A DNA stretch of 64,000 nucleotides from Calothrix sp. NIES-2098 (GCA_002368175.1 AP018172.1:8435001-8499000), one strand, 5' to 3'. Counted from the first letter of the stretch, positions 17,835 to 27,401 are shown. Numbers and translations: made by a program. Notes: a model not told the origin generated them from the sequence alone.

Positions 17835-19073
17835 GTGGATTGGTCTCATCTGTGGCTTTATCTCTCACCTCCGGTATTAGGTGGAATTATCGGCTATTTC
17901 ACAAATGATATAGCCATCAAAATGTTGTTTCGCCCCTACCGAGCCATTTATATCGGTAAACAAAGAATACCGTTTACACCTGGATTAATTCCCCGTAACC
18001 AGGAACGTTTGGCTCAGAAAATTTCTAATACAATTATGGGGTCGCTTTTGACACCAGAGGAATTGCAAAATCTCGCACGCCGTCTGTTGCAAACAGAACG
18101 AGTACAAGCAGCAATTTTGTGGTTGTTAAAACTAGCCTTAGACCAAATTAGCTCAGAGGAAAAAAATCAGAAAAGCGCCAAAATTGTAGCAAGCATTTTG
18201 CGCGATTTGTTGGGCGAATCATTACCTCGTCTGTTGCGAGTTTTAGCGCGACGCGAAGATTTTTTAGAAGTACAAATCAATCAAATTTTTGATCAAGTTC
18301 TCTTAGAATTTCAACTGAGTGAAGAACAATCTACAAGGCTGTCTGATTGGCTGTTAGAAGTAGTTTTACCACCAGATGTACTGCGACAAACTATAGTTGA
18401 TTTTTTAACCGATCGCACAATTCAAACTATTGATGAAAGCTTTCGCGAAAAAACTAGCGGTACTTATTGGGTAGTAGCAAATTTGTTTGGTTTACGCAAT
18501 ACTCTCACCAGACTCAGAGCTTTTTGCTTAGATGAGAAAGAGGCTAGCAATGCTCGATTGAAAGAATTGATTCAAGAATTGCAAATGCGCGATCGCGTCA
18601 AGAAATTATTACAAAATTTATCCTTGCAAAACTTGCCAGTAGGAACAGTCAGACAACTACGAAAAACCACGAGAGAAAGCGTTCGCCACTACCTGCAAAC
18701 AAGTGGTAGCGATCTATTACAAGGCTTAACTGACTCCGTTGACTGGGAAAATATTGCATCTTTACTACTAAATCGTCTGAGTAATTCGCCTGTAGTTAAT
18801 ACTTCATTAGAAGTAGTAAGTCAAGAATTGGCTCTAATTTTAGAGCGATATTTAGAAAAAGATTTGGAAGCAATTGTAGCTCAAGCAATTCCAATTTTAT
18901 CCATAGACCAGGTAATTGTTGACCGCGTCAAGTCAACTTCACCCGCCGATTTAGAAGCTGCAATTGAAGGTATCGTTAAAAATGAATTGCAAGCAATTGT
19001 GACTTTAGGTGGTGTTTTGGGTGTGATTGTTGGTATAGGACAAACTGTATTTTTGCTGTTTAATCAACCATAA
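17835..19073 (+). CDS. DUF445 family membrane-anchored protein
   Basis: 412 residues beginning at a GTG (17835). The N-terminus has one hydrophobic segment (about 6-22) with the family signature GGIIGYFTNDIAIKMLFRPY and then RIPFTPGLIPRNQERLA (about 50-66). A long, charged, mostly helical middle (about 70-370) follows, and the C-terminus ends in a second hydrophobic helix (about 388-410, LGGVLGVIVGIGQTVFLL). This hairpin-like topology with both ends in the membrane is typical of the YheB/DUF445 family, whose function is unknown. An ORF starting upstream at 17723 in another frame overlaps the start and is not a gene. Flanking genes are menG upstream (235-base gap) and glycosyltransferases downstream. 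Confidence 0.88.
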   Translation: MDWSHLWLYLSPPVLGGIIGYFTNDIAIKMLFRPYRAIYIGKQRIPFTPGLIPRNQERLAQKISNTIMGSLLTPEELQNLARRLLQTERVQAAILWLLKLALDQISSEEKNQKSAKIVASILRDLLGESLPRLLRVLARREDFLEVQINQIFDQVLLEFQLSEEQSTRLSDWLLEVVLPPDVLRQTIVDFLTDRTIQTIDESFREKTSGTYWVVANLFGLRNTLTRLRAFCLDEKEASNARLKELIQELQMRDRVKKLLQNLSLQNLPVGTVRQLRKTTRESVRHYLQTSGSDLLQGLTDSVDWENIASLLLNRLSNSPVVNTSLEVVSQELALILERYLEKDLEAIVAQAIPILSIDQVIVDRVKSTSPADLEAAIEGIVKNELQAIVTLGGVLGVIVGIGQTVFLLFNQP

Positions 19074-19401
19074 TCCCTATTCAAAATAACGGAAGCCTGA
19101 TATTAAAAGCACTTCTAAGTTTGGATCTGCTTCGGATGTGTTTTTTTTAAAATTGCTACTAACACGAATTTGAACAATGAATTTGCCTGTAGGGTGGGTT
19201 TCCTCGCCTTTGTAACAATCCGTATGTCATGCCCATTAACTAACTTGTTATAAAATCCAAAATCCAAAATAAGTATTATTGCTCAAAATAAGGCAGAATA
19301 ATTGTAGCGGTATTTTTGAAGATTTCAGTATTTCTCACATATCTTTTACTACCGATATTTGCAAATCTTCAACAAAAAAATCAATATATTGCCATAGATA
19401 G
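19074..19401. other. Intergenic region upstream of glycosyltransferase gene
   Basis: 328 bases, AT-rich toward the 3' end. Nothing recognisable other than the presumed promoter of the downstream gene; no strong ribosome binding site precedes the ATG at 19402. Confidence 0.45.
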
Positions 19402-21090
19402 ATGAAAACAAAGCGCAAACTTTATCTACATTATCTAGGTTTAGCTGGGGCGATTATACTGGGTGCGAGCTTGCGTTTTTGGAATTTAGACTTAAAACCT
19501 CTGTGGACGGATGAGGTAATTACTGCCATTTTCAGTTTGGGTAAAAATTATAATGATTTACCCTTAGATATGCTATCACCACTTGAGCGAGTACCAGAAA
19601 TTTTTACCTTCAAACCTGGTATTACTTATGCTCAGATTGCAAATAATCTTGCTACTCAATCTACCCATCCACCGCTATTTTTTTGCGGTATGTATACTTG
19701 GCTGGAATGGATAAATCCTTTATGCCAAACTTGTGTGAAAGAACTGCGATTATTACCAGCTTTGTTTGGTGTAGGTGCGATCGCAGTAATTTATGCTATC
19801 AATAGTATCGCCTTTTCCTCTACTGCTGGAATAGTAGGAGCATTGCTAATAGCTGTTTCCCCTTTTGCTGTCTATCTTTCCCAAGAAGCACGCCACTATA
19901 GCATACCTATATTTCTGATTAGTTTATCTTTATTGGCACTAATGCAAATTCAGCAGTATATTTTTCAGAGAAAAAATATCAGAATTTGGGTTTGGGTCTT
20001 CTGGATAATTATTAATATTATTGGACTTTACGTACACTACTTTTTCGCTTTAGCTTTCATCGCGGAAATTCTCACGCTACTGATCCTGATTTACTGGAGT
20101 AAGGCAAAGGTACTTAACAAGCATAAAATTTTACTTACCCTGATTGTATCTACCAGTACAGTTGTAATTAGCTTCATACCTTGGTTACTGGTGACAGTTA
20201 GCCATTCTAACTCTTCTCAAACTAATTGGTTGCCAACTCCTAATAATATTGCACCTATATATCAAACTTTGATTAGCTGGATATTAATGGTAATTGCTCT
20301 ACCTGTAGAAAACCAGCCTTTAGTAATTATAGCTATTTGTGGTTTTTTGATGGTGAGTTTTGCTATTTGGATATGGTGGCAAGCCTACAAAGGTTTAAAA
20401 CTTCTATGCCGCCAAAATCACAGTAATTTAGCAATATTAACACTATTAATTTTTACTATTATCGTTATTTTAGAGTTTTTTGCTATTGTTTATTTTTTAG
20501 GTAAAGACATCACTATTGTACCCCGCTATCACTTTGTCTACTATCCTAGTTTTTGTGCCCTTTTAGGAGCGAGTATTAGCAAAAATAAAAAGGCACAAAT
20601 AATGATTGTATTGGTGGGAGTTGTCAGTTGTATTTTTATCGTCAATAATATAGTTTTTCACAAGCCTTTTTACCCCGAGCAAGTAGCTCAGAATATGAAT
20701 TTAGAGCCGGAAATACCAGTAATGCTCGTGGTGGGATATAGCGATTATCAAGATATAGCTTTAGGGCTAAGTTTCGCCTTAGCATTAGAGCAAGTTAGAA
20801 GCCAACCTTCTTCAGGAGAATTCCAAATTAATCATCCGATTGATACATTTAAAAGTGATAGTTTTGCTCTTTTAGATAAAGAACCTAATTTATCTGCTTT
20901 TTGGAAAAAGCTTTCTCAATTACCGATACCTACAACATCTGGGATGAATTTATGGATAGTTGGCCCTGGAATGATTAAGCAAGATTATCCGCAACATTTT
21001 GTGCTTTCTCAGCACACGACTTGTAACATAGATCCTTCACATCACTATCGCATTGGTGTTCCTTATCAGCTTTATCGGTGCAGTAATTAA
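19402..21090 (+). CDS. Glycosyltransferase family 39-like integral membrane protein
   Basis: 562 residues with about ten hydrophobic helices. The N-terminal helix is followed by RFWNLDLKPLWTDEVITA (about 26-43). The acidic residue pattern WTDE in the first external loop is the usual catalytic Asp position of PMT_2/ArnT-like glycosyltransferases, which use polyprenyl-phosphate sugars as donors on the outer face of the membrane. THPPLFF (about 95) and SQEARHYSIPIF (about 160-172) are also characteristic. The last about 130 residues form a soluble domain. The acceptor is unknown. The neighbouring gene (21210) is of the same broad type, and the two may act in one cell-surface glycan or lipid modification pathway. 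Confidence 0.8.
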   Translation: MKTKRKLYLHYLGLAGAIILGASLRFWNLDLKPLWTDEVITAIFSLGKNYNDLPLDMLSPLERVPEIFTFKPGITYAQIANNLATQSTHPPLFFCGMYTWLEWINPLCQTCVKELRLLPALFGVGAIAVIYAINSIAFSSTAGIVGALLIAVSPFAVYLSQEARHYSIPIFLISLSLLALMQIQQYIFQRKNIRIWVWVFWIIINIIGLYVHYFFALAFIAEILTLLILIYWSKAKVLNKHKILLTLIVSTSTVVISFIPWLLVTVSHSNSSQTNWLPTPNNIAPIYQTLISWILMVIALPVENQPLVIIAICGFLMVSFAIWIWWQAYKGLKLLCRQNHSNLAILTLLIFTIIVILEFFAIVYFLGKDITIVPRYHFVYYPSFCALLGASISKNKKAQIMIVLVGVVSCIFIVNNIVFHKPFYPEQVAQNMNLEPEIPVMLVVGYSDYQDIALGLSFALALEQVRSQPSSGEFQINHPIDTFKSDSFALLDKEPNLSAFWKKLSQLPIPTTSGMNLWIVGPGMIKQDYPQHFVLSQHTTCNIDPSHHYRIGVPYQLYRCSN

Positions 21091-21209
21091 AAGTTTTATA
21101 TTACATTGCAAGTATAATCAGGCAAATTTTGATAGCTAGTTGTCGTATAATCACCTAAATGTACATTTGGTTTGTACAACTGGCTATATTTCCATAAATA
21201 CATGAATAT

Positions 21210-22736
21210 ATGAGCGCCAATAAGATCAAAACATTTTTATTATTTAATTGCATAATACCCGCTAGTTTTGTTATTTTTACTATTTGCTTTATGCCTATTG
21301 AGCAGGTATTTCAATTCGATCCCAGCGATGAAGGTATTGAGTTGATCAAAGCTACCTTGCACTTAGATGGATTTGCTCTGTATACGCAGGTTTGGAACGA
21401 TCAACCACCTCTGTTCACATTTATTTTAGCATCCTGGCTTGATTGGTTTGGTAAATCAATCTATTCTGCACGGCTTCTAACTTTGAGCTTTTCCACAATA
21501 CTTATATGGTCTTTCTGCCAAACTCTCAGGATTTATCTAGGAAATTTACCAGCAATTATTGGCACTTTATTGTTAATAACTTCCTGCAATTTTCTAAGAC
21601 TTAGTGTATCTGTAATGATTGATTTGCCATCTTTAGCAATGGTTATGCTCTCAATTTATACATTAACTTTATATAAACAAAATTTTACACAAAAATCTTC
21701 TATATTTTTCATTATTATATCGGGAGCATTATTAGCAGCATCTCTACAAATAAAGTTATATACAGCTTTTATAACTCCTTTAATTATATTTGATTTATTC
21801 CTATTCCATAGAAATAAAAATCCTCAATTAAGGCGGAATCTTATTTTTGATGCTATTTTATGGCTTACGGCTTTTGCAAGTGTTTTTATAATAATTGGTA
21901 TGTTGTGCAACTCTCTCACTTACGAACAATTATTACAAGCACATTTAAATAACAATGTAAAAACAGCCTTTCCAGCAGGAAATAGCCTAAAGTTAGCCTT
22001 TTCATTTCTACTTCAGGATTTTGATTATTTACTTTTAGCAATTCTGGCAACTATCGTTATCTTTAAAAATCAAGCATGGGAAAAATCTTTTCCGGTACTC
22101 TGGATAATTATAGGGTTTATAGCTCTAATCAATCATCGACCAGTTTGGTATCATCATTACCTTTTAATATCCATTCCGCTTACCTGGTTAGCTACCTATG
22201 GATTAACATTATCTTTTAGTTTTTTTCAACAGCCGAAATGGTATTATAAGCTTAAGCTGGTTAATTTAAAAGAAATTACAGTTTCTGGTTTAGCAGCAGG
22301 ATTTGTAATTTTCTCAATTCTTGTAACTCCAATTAAGTTAGGAGTAATTATTTTTGAAAATCATCGATATATAGAACAAACTCAGGAGCATATTCAATTT
22401 GTGAACATTTTGTTAAAACAGAAAGCATCTACTAAATGGGTTTTTACAAATTGTCCCATGTATGCTTTTTATTCAGGCTTATCTGTCCCTCCAGAAATTG
22501 CAGTTTTATCCCGTAAAAGGATAGAGTCAAAAAATATAACACCCAAACAAATTATTGCTATTTTGGATACTTATCATCCAGAGCAAGTTTTACTATGCAG
22601 ATCTCAAACTCTTCAGAACTATCTAAATAGTTATCTCAATGAAAACTATTTAAAGACATATGGCAATAATTTAGGTACTCATTATTTATTGCAAGAAACT
22701 CCTTTAAAACCCTTACGAATGAAAAATGATCGATGA
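21210..22736 (+). CDS. Glycosyltransferase family 39-like integral membrane protein (second)
   Basis: 508 residues, multi-spanning. The expected loop acidic residues are in FDPSDEGIELIKATLHLDG (about 36-54), and YTQVWNDQPPLFTFILASW (about 57-75) is the PMT_2 signature region. About ten hydrophobic segments follow, with a conserved-looking WYHHYLLISIPLTWL (about 312-327), and a C-terminal soluble domain. It is 119 bases downstream of the previous transferase, same strand, so a two-gene unit is likely. The two proteins are not close copies. The codon use is markedly A/T-rich compared with neighbours (many ATT, TTA, AAA codons). Lateral acquisition is possible but not shown. Confidence 0.78.
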   Translation: MSANKIKTFLLFNCIIPASFVIFTICFMPIEQVFQFDPSDEGIELIKATLHLDGFALYTQVWNDQPPLFTFILASWLDWFGKSIYSARLLTLSFSTILIWSFCQTLRIYLGNLPAIIGTLLLITSCNFLRLSVSVMIDLPSLAMVMLSIYTLTLYKQNFTQKSSIFFIIISGALLAASLQIKLYTAFITPLIIFDLFLFHRNKNPQLRRNLIFDAILWLTAFASVFIIIGMLCNSLTYEQLLQAHLNNNVKTAFPAGNSLKLAFSFLLQDFDYLLLAILATIVIFKNQAWEKSFPVLWIIIGFIALINHRPVWYHHYLLISIPLTWLATYGLTLSFSFFQQPKWYYKLKLVNLKEITVSGLAAGFVIFSILVTPIKLGVIIFENHRYIEQTQEHIQFVNILLKQKASTKWVFTNCPMYAFYSGLSVPPEIAVLSRKRIESKNITPKQIIAILDTYHPEQVLLCRSQTLQNYLNSYLNENYLKTYGNNLGTHYLLQETPLKPLRMKNDR

Positions 22737-22784
22737 CGCTCCTCACCATTTGTAGTTAATTGCATCGAGCTATTTATGCAAAAT

Positions 22785-25514
22785 TCACCCTTGAGATATT
22801 TTTTCGTTGCTAGTCTTTAACTTAGGATAGGCAATCCGTTTGTGATGGAATTGCTGCCACACTTCCACAAATATGTGGGCAATTTTTGTAACTTCTTCCC
22901 GTGTGAGTCCTGAATCTACGAGTTGGTTGTCTTGCCAGCGGGCACGGAGAATATTATTAACCATTGTCAAAGCTTGTTCGGTTGAAGCATCTTTTTGTGA
23001 TGACTTTGTTGATGCTTGTAGGGTACGCAACGCCGCCTCGCAGGAATCTGCCAACATGACAATTGCTGTTTCTCGCGATTGGGGAATTGGGCCGTCGTAG
23101 CGAAAATCCGCGTCGTCTACTATTAAACTTGGATCTTCTTTAGCCATTTGCTGCGCTTGGTGATGGAAATAAGCAATCAACATCGTTCCCTGATGTTCTG
23201 GGATAAAAGCTTGAATCGCTGTTGGTAAGAGATGTTCCCTTGCCATCACCAAGCCTTCATTAACGTGCTTTTTAATAATCTCTGCACTTTTCCACGGATC
23301 TTTAATCTCTGTGTCATGCTTATTCGGCCCTCCCATTTGATTTTCAATAAACCCAAGAGGATCGTGCATTTTGCCAATGTCGTGGTAAAGTGTGCCTGCT
23401 CTGACTAGTTCGACATCGCATCCTAGTTGTTTGGCAGCTGCTTCTGCTAAGGTGGCGACAAACAAGGTATGCTGAAAAGTTCCCGGTGCTTCTGTAGCTA
23501 GTCGCTTTAACAAAGGACGGTTAGGATTGGCTAGTTCTGCTAACCGAATGGGAGTAACTAAATCAAAAAGTTTTTCTAAATAAGGACTCAAGCCTAAAGC
23601 AACAATACTCCACGCTAAACCGGATAAAGCAAATAACGCTGCTTCTTGCAGAAGAATATACCAAGAAGCTGAACTCCAGAGCAGTGAGAGTATTAAGTAA
23701 ATTCCTCCTTGAGTTGAGGCGATCGCCAATCCTAATAATGCTAATTCTTCACGCGATCGCAGTCGTTTAGCCATACAACAGCCTACGATTCCGCCTGCTG
23801 CACCAGCTATCAAGGCAATTTTACTAATTTCCATGCTAACTGGTAGCACTAATAACATTAGTCCGACAACTGTTGCACCTAAAGCAGGGCCATAAAAACT
23901 ACCTAACAATAAACCGATCGCACTCCAGGTAGTATGTATCACACCCATCGTCACCATTCCCGGAGTACTCAAGGTTAAGAGTAAGATTAACAAGCGATCG
24001 CGCTGTCGTAATTGGGTTTTCAGACGGCGTTCGGTAATCACAAAAATACCAATTGCTGTAGTGACAATACCTGTCACCTTAATCAACTCCGGCCAGTTAG
24101 TTGCGCGATAATTTAATTGATAATGCTCCAGTACCTGCAAATTCCACTCAGTAATTTTTTGTCCTTTAGTGACAATTACCTGATTCTGCTTTACCTCAAC
24201 CAAGATTGGTGAAACTTTTTGAACTGCCTTTTTTGCCTGTTCTTGGGTTTTTGCTTCATCTTTCTTCAGATTTGGTTGCAGCACAGCTAACAAGACTTTG
24301 GTTGCTAAAGGTTGAGCTTCTTGCGGTTCTAATGTTTGCACTTGTAAGCCTACTGTATCCTTTAAAGCATTTGCTGGTAGCCCGTATGGAATCCCTTGAG
24401 TGACAATTCGTTGTGCAATATCACGAATTAACGTTTGTGTTGTTGCCCAGTCTGCATCTGAAAGATCTAAAAGAATATCTTCTTGCTTGATTGCTGCCGA
24501 TTTGTTTGTTTCTAACTGTAATAATTGTTTCTGAGCTAGCTCGTATTTTTGCCTTGCTTGCAAGATTTGAGCAATCAGTAAAGCAAATTGTTGTTCAGAA
24601 TTTCTCATGCGGTAAGTTTCTAATTCTGCTACTACTTGAATAAATTCAGGTTTTTGAGAATCATTAACTGATTTTTTATTCTCAAGCAGCAGCTTGATAG
24701 ATACTTTGGGTGTATTTAAGGAACCAGACTTAGGGGATGATTGCAAGGACGAGGATAACTTTTTACTGGCTTCCTGTCCGGTTGTGGAATTGCTTTTCTG
24801 ATTTGGCAGCAATAATCCTACTGGTTTTTGTCTACTTTTTTCTAAAGCTAGTAATATATTTTTCCATTCTTCAGCCGTGCAAGTGCGGAGATAAAGCTGG
24901 CTAGCTACAGGTAAGTCTAAAGTATCAAAAAAGGGAAAAGACCCAGCTATGGCACGAAGCCGATCGCTCTCATCTAAAAGTTGTTGCAAATTACGTTCAA
25001 TTTGTTGATTGATTTTTTCATCAATCATTAATATTGGCAAGGAATTGTTACTGGCGACTTGGCGTCGGGCTGCGGTTTTTTTGGTATCTTCAATCTGAGA
25101 TGTACGTGGGGCTTTAATTGTTTGGGGTGCAACAGTTCCCACTCTTAGCTGGGGCTGATTGTAAAACTTATACCCGATTACTCCTGTTAGGGATACAACC
25201 GCGATCGCCAAGATCGCAGAGGAACGATTTTTATGCACCCAGCTTAAACCAGTTGTATCCATCAGCTGCTCGTGGTTAACCGCTTTGGCGATCGATCTGA
25301 GTACTATTCCTGGCTGGTGGCTGCTTTCATGATTATTCGATACATACATGAGTATGTTCTCGATCGCAGTTCTAGGGAATTTTCCCAGATGGCTGCGATC
25401 GCTTCGATCGTTAACCACCCTCAATAATTTTCCTTTACGACGCAGTACTTTGTAATGTCGTCGCCAGTGAGTTAGTTGCTGGTTCAAAGACTGTAAAAAT
25501 CGCTGATGTTTCAT
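22785..25514 (-). CDS. PgpH-type 7TMR-HD phosphohydrolase (probable c-di-AMP phosphodiesterase)
   Basis: 909 residues. Architecture: a cytoplasmic N-terminus, one membrane helix (about 105-125), a large extracytoplasmic 7TMR-HDED domain (about 130-470), seven membrane helices (about 475-660), then a cytoplasmic HD domain. The HD core is LYHDIGKMHDP, with metal ligands His711-Asp712; the upstream ligand His lies in the FQHTLFVATLAEAA helix and further His in IKKHVNEG and PEHQGTMLIAYFHHQA. PgpH enzymes of this build hydrolyse cyclic di-AMP. The specificity here is by family. The ATG at 25514 has an AGAGGTA upstream. The 5' region contains a nested hairpin (separate entry). The gene faces the glycosyltransferases convergently. 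Confidence 0.88.
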   Translation of the reverse strand: MKHQRFLQSLNQQLTHWRRHYKVLRRKGKLLRVVNDRSDRSHLGKFPRTAIENILMYVSNNHESSHQPGIVLRSIAKAVNHEQLMDTTGLSWVHKNRSSAILAIAVVSLTGVIGYKFYNQPQLRVGTVAPQTIKAPRTSQIEDTKKTAARRQVASNNSLPILMIDEKINQQIERNLQQLLDESDRLRAIAGSFPFFDTLDLPVASQLYLRTCTAEEWKNILLALEKSRQKPVGLLLPNQKSNSTTGQEASKKLSSSLQSSPKSGSLNTPKVSIKLLLENKKSVNDSQKPEFIQVVAELETYRMRNSEQQFALLIAQILQARQKYELAQKQLLQLETNKSAAIKQEDILLDLSDADWATTQTLIRDIAQRIVTQGIPYGLPANALKDTVGLQVQTLEPQEAQPLATKVLLAVLQPNLKKDEAKTQEQAKKAVQKVSPILVEVKQNQVIVTKGQKITEWNLQVLEHYQLNYRATNWPELIKVTGIVTTAIGIFVITERRLKTQLRQRDRLLILLLTLSTPGMVTMGVIHTTWSAIGLLLGSFYGPALGATVVGLMLLVLPVSMEISKIALIAGAAGGIVGCCMAKRLRSREELALLGLAIASTQGGIYLILSLLWSSASWYILLQEAALFALSGLAWSIVALGLSPYLEKLFDLVTPIRLAELANPNRPLLKRLATEAPGTFQHTLFVATLAEAAAKQLGCDVELVRAGTLYHDIGKMHDPLGFIENQMGGPNKHDTEIKDPWKSAEIIKKHVNEGLVMAREHLLPTAIQAFIPEHQGTMLIAYFHHQAQQMAKEDPSLIVDDADFRYDGPIPQSRETAIVMLADSCEAALRTLQASTKSSQKDASTEQALTMVNNILRARWQDNQLVDSGLTREEVTKIAHIFVEVWQQFHHKRIAYPKLKTSNEKISQG

Positions 25515-25553
25515 TACCTCTGCCTACAGTTGCTTACTTTGATACCTCAAAAC

Positions 25554-25624
25554 AAGACAAACCTAGGGGAAGTCCAAGCAGGAGCAACCGAAGTCGCTCA
25601 GAACTTCGGAGGTGGGGTTTGCTT
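25554..25624 (-). ncRNA. Candidate structured RNA element in the 5' region of the pgpH-type gene
   Basis: Two nested perfect stems: the outer CAAACC (25558-25563) with GGTTTG (25616-25621), extendable to AAG/CTT, and the inner CCGAAGT (25588-25594) with ACTTCGG (25603-25609), loop of 8. This GC-richer island lies in AT-rich intergenic DNA and starts 40 bases upstream of the minus-strand ATG at 25514, so it would be transcribed in the leader of the c-di-AMP phosphodiesterase. A U-rich stretch (GTCTTGTTTT) follows on that strand. I do not recognise a known riboswitch class. It could instead be a stand-alone small RNA on either strand. Confidence 0.4.
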
Positions 25625-25778
25625 GCAGCTAATTTGCCACAATACCTACCTACAGAGTCAGGTTAAGAGTTTCTTTGGAAATTGTAGTATAAAGAACTAC
25701 TAAATTTTATATTTGTTGACTGCTTGCTAGGATTGAATGTTGGTGTCACGTCTACAATGCTTCTCCGTAGAAATAGCA

Positions 25779-26807
25779 TTAACGCGACCGGATAACACGA
25801 GGAGCTGCGTAGACGCACAAAGGAGACTGCACATGGCTGTGATTGTCTGAGTTGTCGCGATCGCCTTGGGGAATGGTTTTCCCTAAGGGTAGGGACGCTT
25901 CTGACTCAGGCATCAAATCTGCCTCTGCTGTGGGCTGGCTCGAATCTTGGGCAAGATTATACAATCCTGACCAAACAGCCACAAGTGCATCAGCTAATTC
26001 CACCACCCCAGAAAAATTACTTTGTTCTGATGCTGCCGAATTTGCTTGCGAGTATGAGATCTGCCAACCTACTGGAATACCCGCAGTGCTATTATAGGCC
26101 CCCGATAAAGCACCAGTAATTGCACTTATACTATGTAAGTGTAAACGCCAATGGTCTTGTTGCCAAACATCACCTGGTTGAGTAGCCCGCAAAACTGCCA
26201 AACGGTAGTCTTCTAAAGTACTGAGAAAGCAGTAAAACGCCATAGCAACAGCGCTACTGAGCTTGTCTTCTTTACTCAACTCGACTTGCGCCCTTTCTAA
26301 TCCTGCTCCCCGATCTAACAAAGTATTAACTTTTAATAATTGTTGTGGCAAAGATGTTGGCGTTTCCCCAATAAAGGCGATCGCCTCTGGAATCAGGGTG
26401 CGAGGGTGGAGTTTTTCTGTAAGGATTTGCGCGATCGCATACCCTACAGCTAGCGTTCCATCGCGTACCACTGGGTTATCCTCCCAGATTTTTAACACAA
26501 GCAGTAAGTTTTGTCGCAATTTCAGTGTATTTTCATGAAAAAAAAGTGCTACTGGTAATGTAGCCAGTATCACTTTCAAGGAAATATTATCAGTTACAGC
26601 TAAATTAGTAGATGGTTGTTGCTGACGCGATCGCCAATCATCTAAATCTAATTTGCCAAGAGCAATCAAACTTTCAGTACCAAGAACCGCTATTCGATCG
26701 ATGTCACAGCGGTGCTGAAATTCTTTGCGATCGGTAGAGGCTAAACTTTCTCCAATTAATGCCCCTAGTAACGTGCCGCGAAAACGACTAACAAGAGAGT
26801 AGCGCAT
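25779..26807 (-). CDS. ADP-ribosylglycohydrolase-like protein, probably inactive
   Basis: 342 residues. The N-terminal RGTLLGALIGESLA (about 9-22) and the later ISAITGALSGAYNSTAGIPVGW (about 228-249) match the ends of the DraG/ADP-ribosylglycohydrolase fold. The metal-binding acidic residues are not where expected: the usual GDALG is GESLA, no DD(S/T) motif follows, and the usual GGDTDT before the ITGALSGA helix is replaced by a non-acidic stretch. It is therefore probably a non-catalytic family member, perhaps a structural or regulatory protein. It lies downstream of aroQ on the same strand (93 bases). The last about 60 residues are Ser/Asp-rich and not domain-like. Assignment to the family is fairly good; loss of catalysis is inference. 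Confidence 0.72.
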   Translation of the reverse strand: MRYSLVSRFRGTLLGALIGESLASTDRKEFQHRCDIDRIAVLGTESLIALGKLDLDDWRSRQQQPSTNLAVTDNISLKVILATLPVALFFHENTLKLRQNLLLVLKIWEDNPVVRDGTLAVGYAIAQILTEKLHPRTLIPEAIAFIGETPTSLPQQLLKVNTLLDRGAGLERAQVELSKEDKLSSAVAMAFYCFLSTLEDYRLAVLRATQPGDVWQQDHWRLHLHSISAITGALSGAYNSTAGIPVGWQISYSQANSAASEQSNFSGVVELADALVAVWSGLYNLAQDSSQPTAEADLMPESEASLPLGKTIPQGDRDNSDNHSHVQSPLCVYAAPRVIRSR

Positions 26808-26884
26808 ACATCAAGGATCGAGTGTTAAGTTTCCAGTAATGAAGGATTAGGAATGAAGAATAGAGAATTCCATCAACCTTGAAC

Positions 26885-26905
26885 CTTCATACTTCATACT
26901 TCATA
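26885..26905 (+). repeat. Short tandem heptamer (CTTCATA x3) at the aroQ stop
   Basis: Three perfect copies of a seven-base unit followed by a partial fourth. The stop codon of aroQ (minus strand TGA at 26903-26901) is formed inside the array. Confidence 0.85.
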
Positions 26906-27401
26906 CTTTATCTTTCCTTAAATGATGCACTAATGCTTGTAAGCCCAATATGTAACTCTGAACCCCAAAGCCACTAATTTGCCCGATGGCGATGGGTGCT
27001 ATATAAGAGTGATGACGGAATTCTTCTCGGCGGTAGATGTTGCTCAAATGCACTTCCACAGAGGGTAGGTTTACACCTGCGATCGCATCTCGCAACGCTA
27101 CACTAGTATGCGTATAAGCCCCAGCATTAATCAAAATTCCCTGATGTTTTCCTAGGGCTTCATGAATAGTATCAACCAAAACGCCTTCATGATTTGACTG
27201 CACAGGAAAAACTTTCACCTGTAGTTTCAGTCCTTCTGCTGCTAACAGGTTGTTAATTTCCGCCAGAGTAAGCGAACCGTAAATTCCCGGTTCTCGCTGT
27301 CCTAGCAAATTCAGGTTTGGCCCGTGCAGCACCAAAATACTTAAAGGCTGCAACGTCAAGTCCGGCACTTTCGAGCTACTAACGACGACGCGAACGCTCA
27401 T
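26901..27401 (-). CDS. aroQ: 3-dehydroquinate dehydratase, type II
   Basis: 166 residues. Catalyses the third step of the shikimate pathway, 3-dehydroquinate to 3-dehydroshikimate. Type II signatures in order: LVLHGPNLNLLGQREPGIYG (residues 23-42, catalytic Tyr41), VFPVQSNHEG (64-73), INAGAYTHTSVALRDA (91-106), VEVHLSNIYRREEFRHHS (116-132, catalytic His118) and the C-terminal GQISGFGVQSYILGL. The first 18 residues are an extension relative to typical enzymes and overlap the end of the small upstream ORF by 23 bases, which suggests translational coupling. The stop codon lies in a heptamer repeat. Downstream is the ADP-ribosylglycohydrolase-like gene. Confidence 0.96.
   Translation of the reverse strand: MSVRVVVSSSKVPDLTLQPLSILVLHGPNLNLLGQREPGIYGSLTLAEINNLLAAEGLKLQVKVFPVQSNHEGVLVDTIHEALGKHQGILINAGAYTHTSVALRDAIAGVNLPSVEVHLSNIYRREEFRHHSYIAPIAIGQISGFGVQSYILGLQALVHHLRKDKV

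Noticed and set aside
17723..17908. 61-codon ORF before the DUF445 gene
   Set aside because: Overlaps the DUF445 start in another frame and lacks a family or a Shine-Dalgarno; the DUF445 product matches its family from the GTG at 17835.
25506..25703. 65-codon plus-strand ORF upstream of the PgpH-type gene
   Set aside because: Coincides with the nested hairpin region; no coding signal or ribosome binding site, so an RNA structure explains it better.
25515..25778. ydaO-type c-di-AMP riboswitch, 6S RNA or SRP RNA
   Set aside because: A structured element is present, but none of the conserved sequence blocks of these RNAs that I can recall is visible; left as an unclassified candidate.
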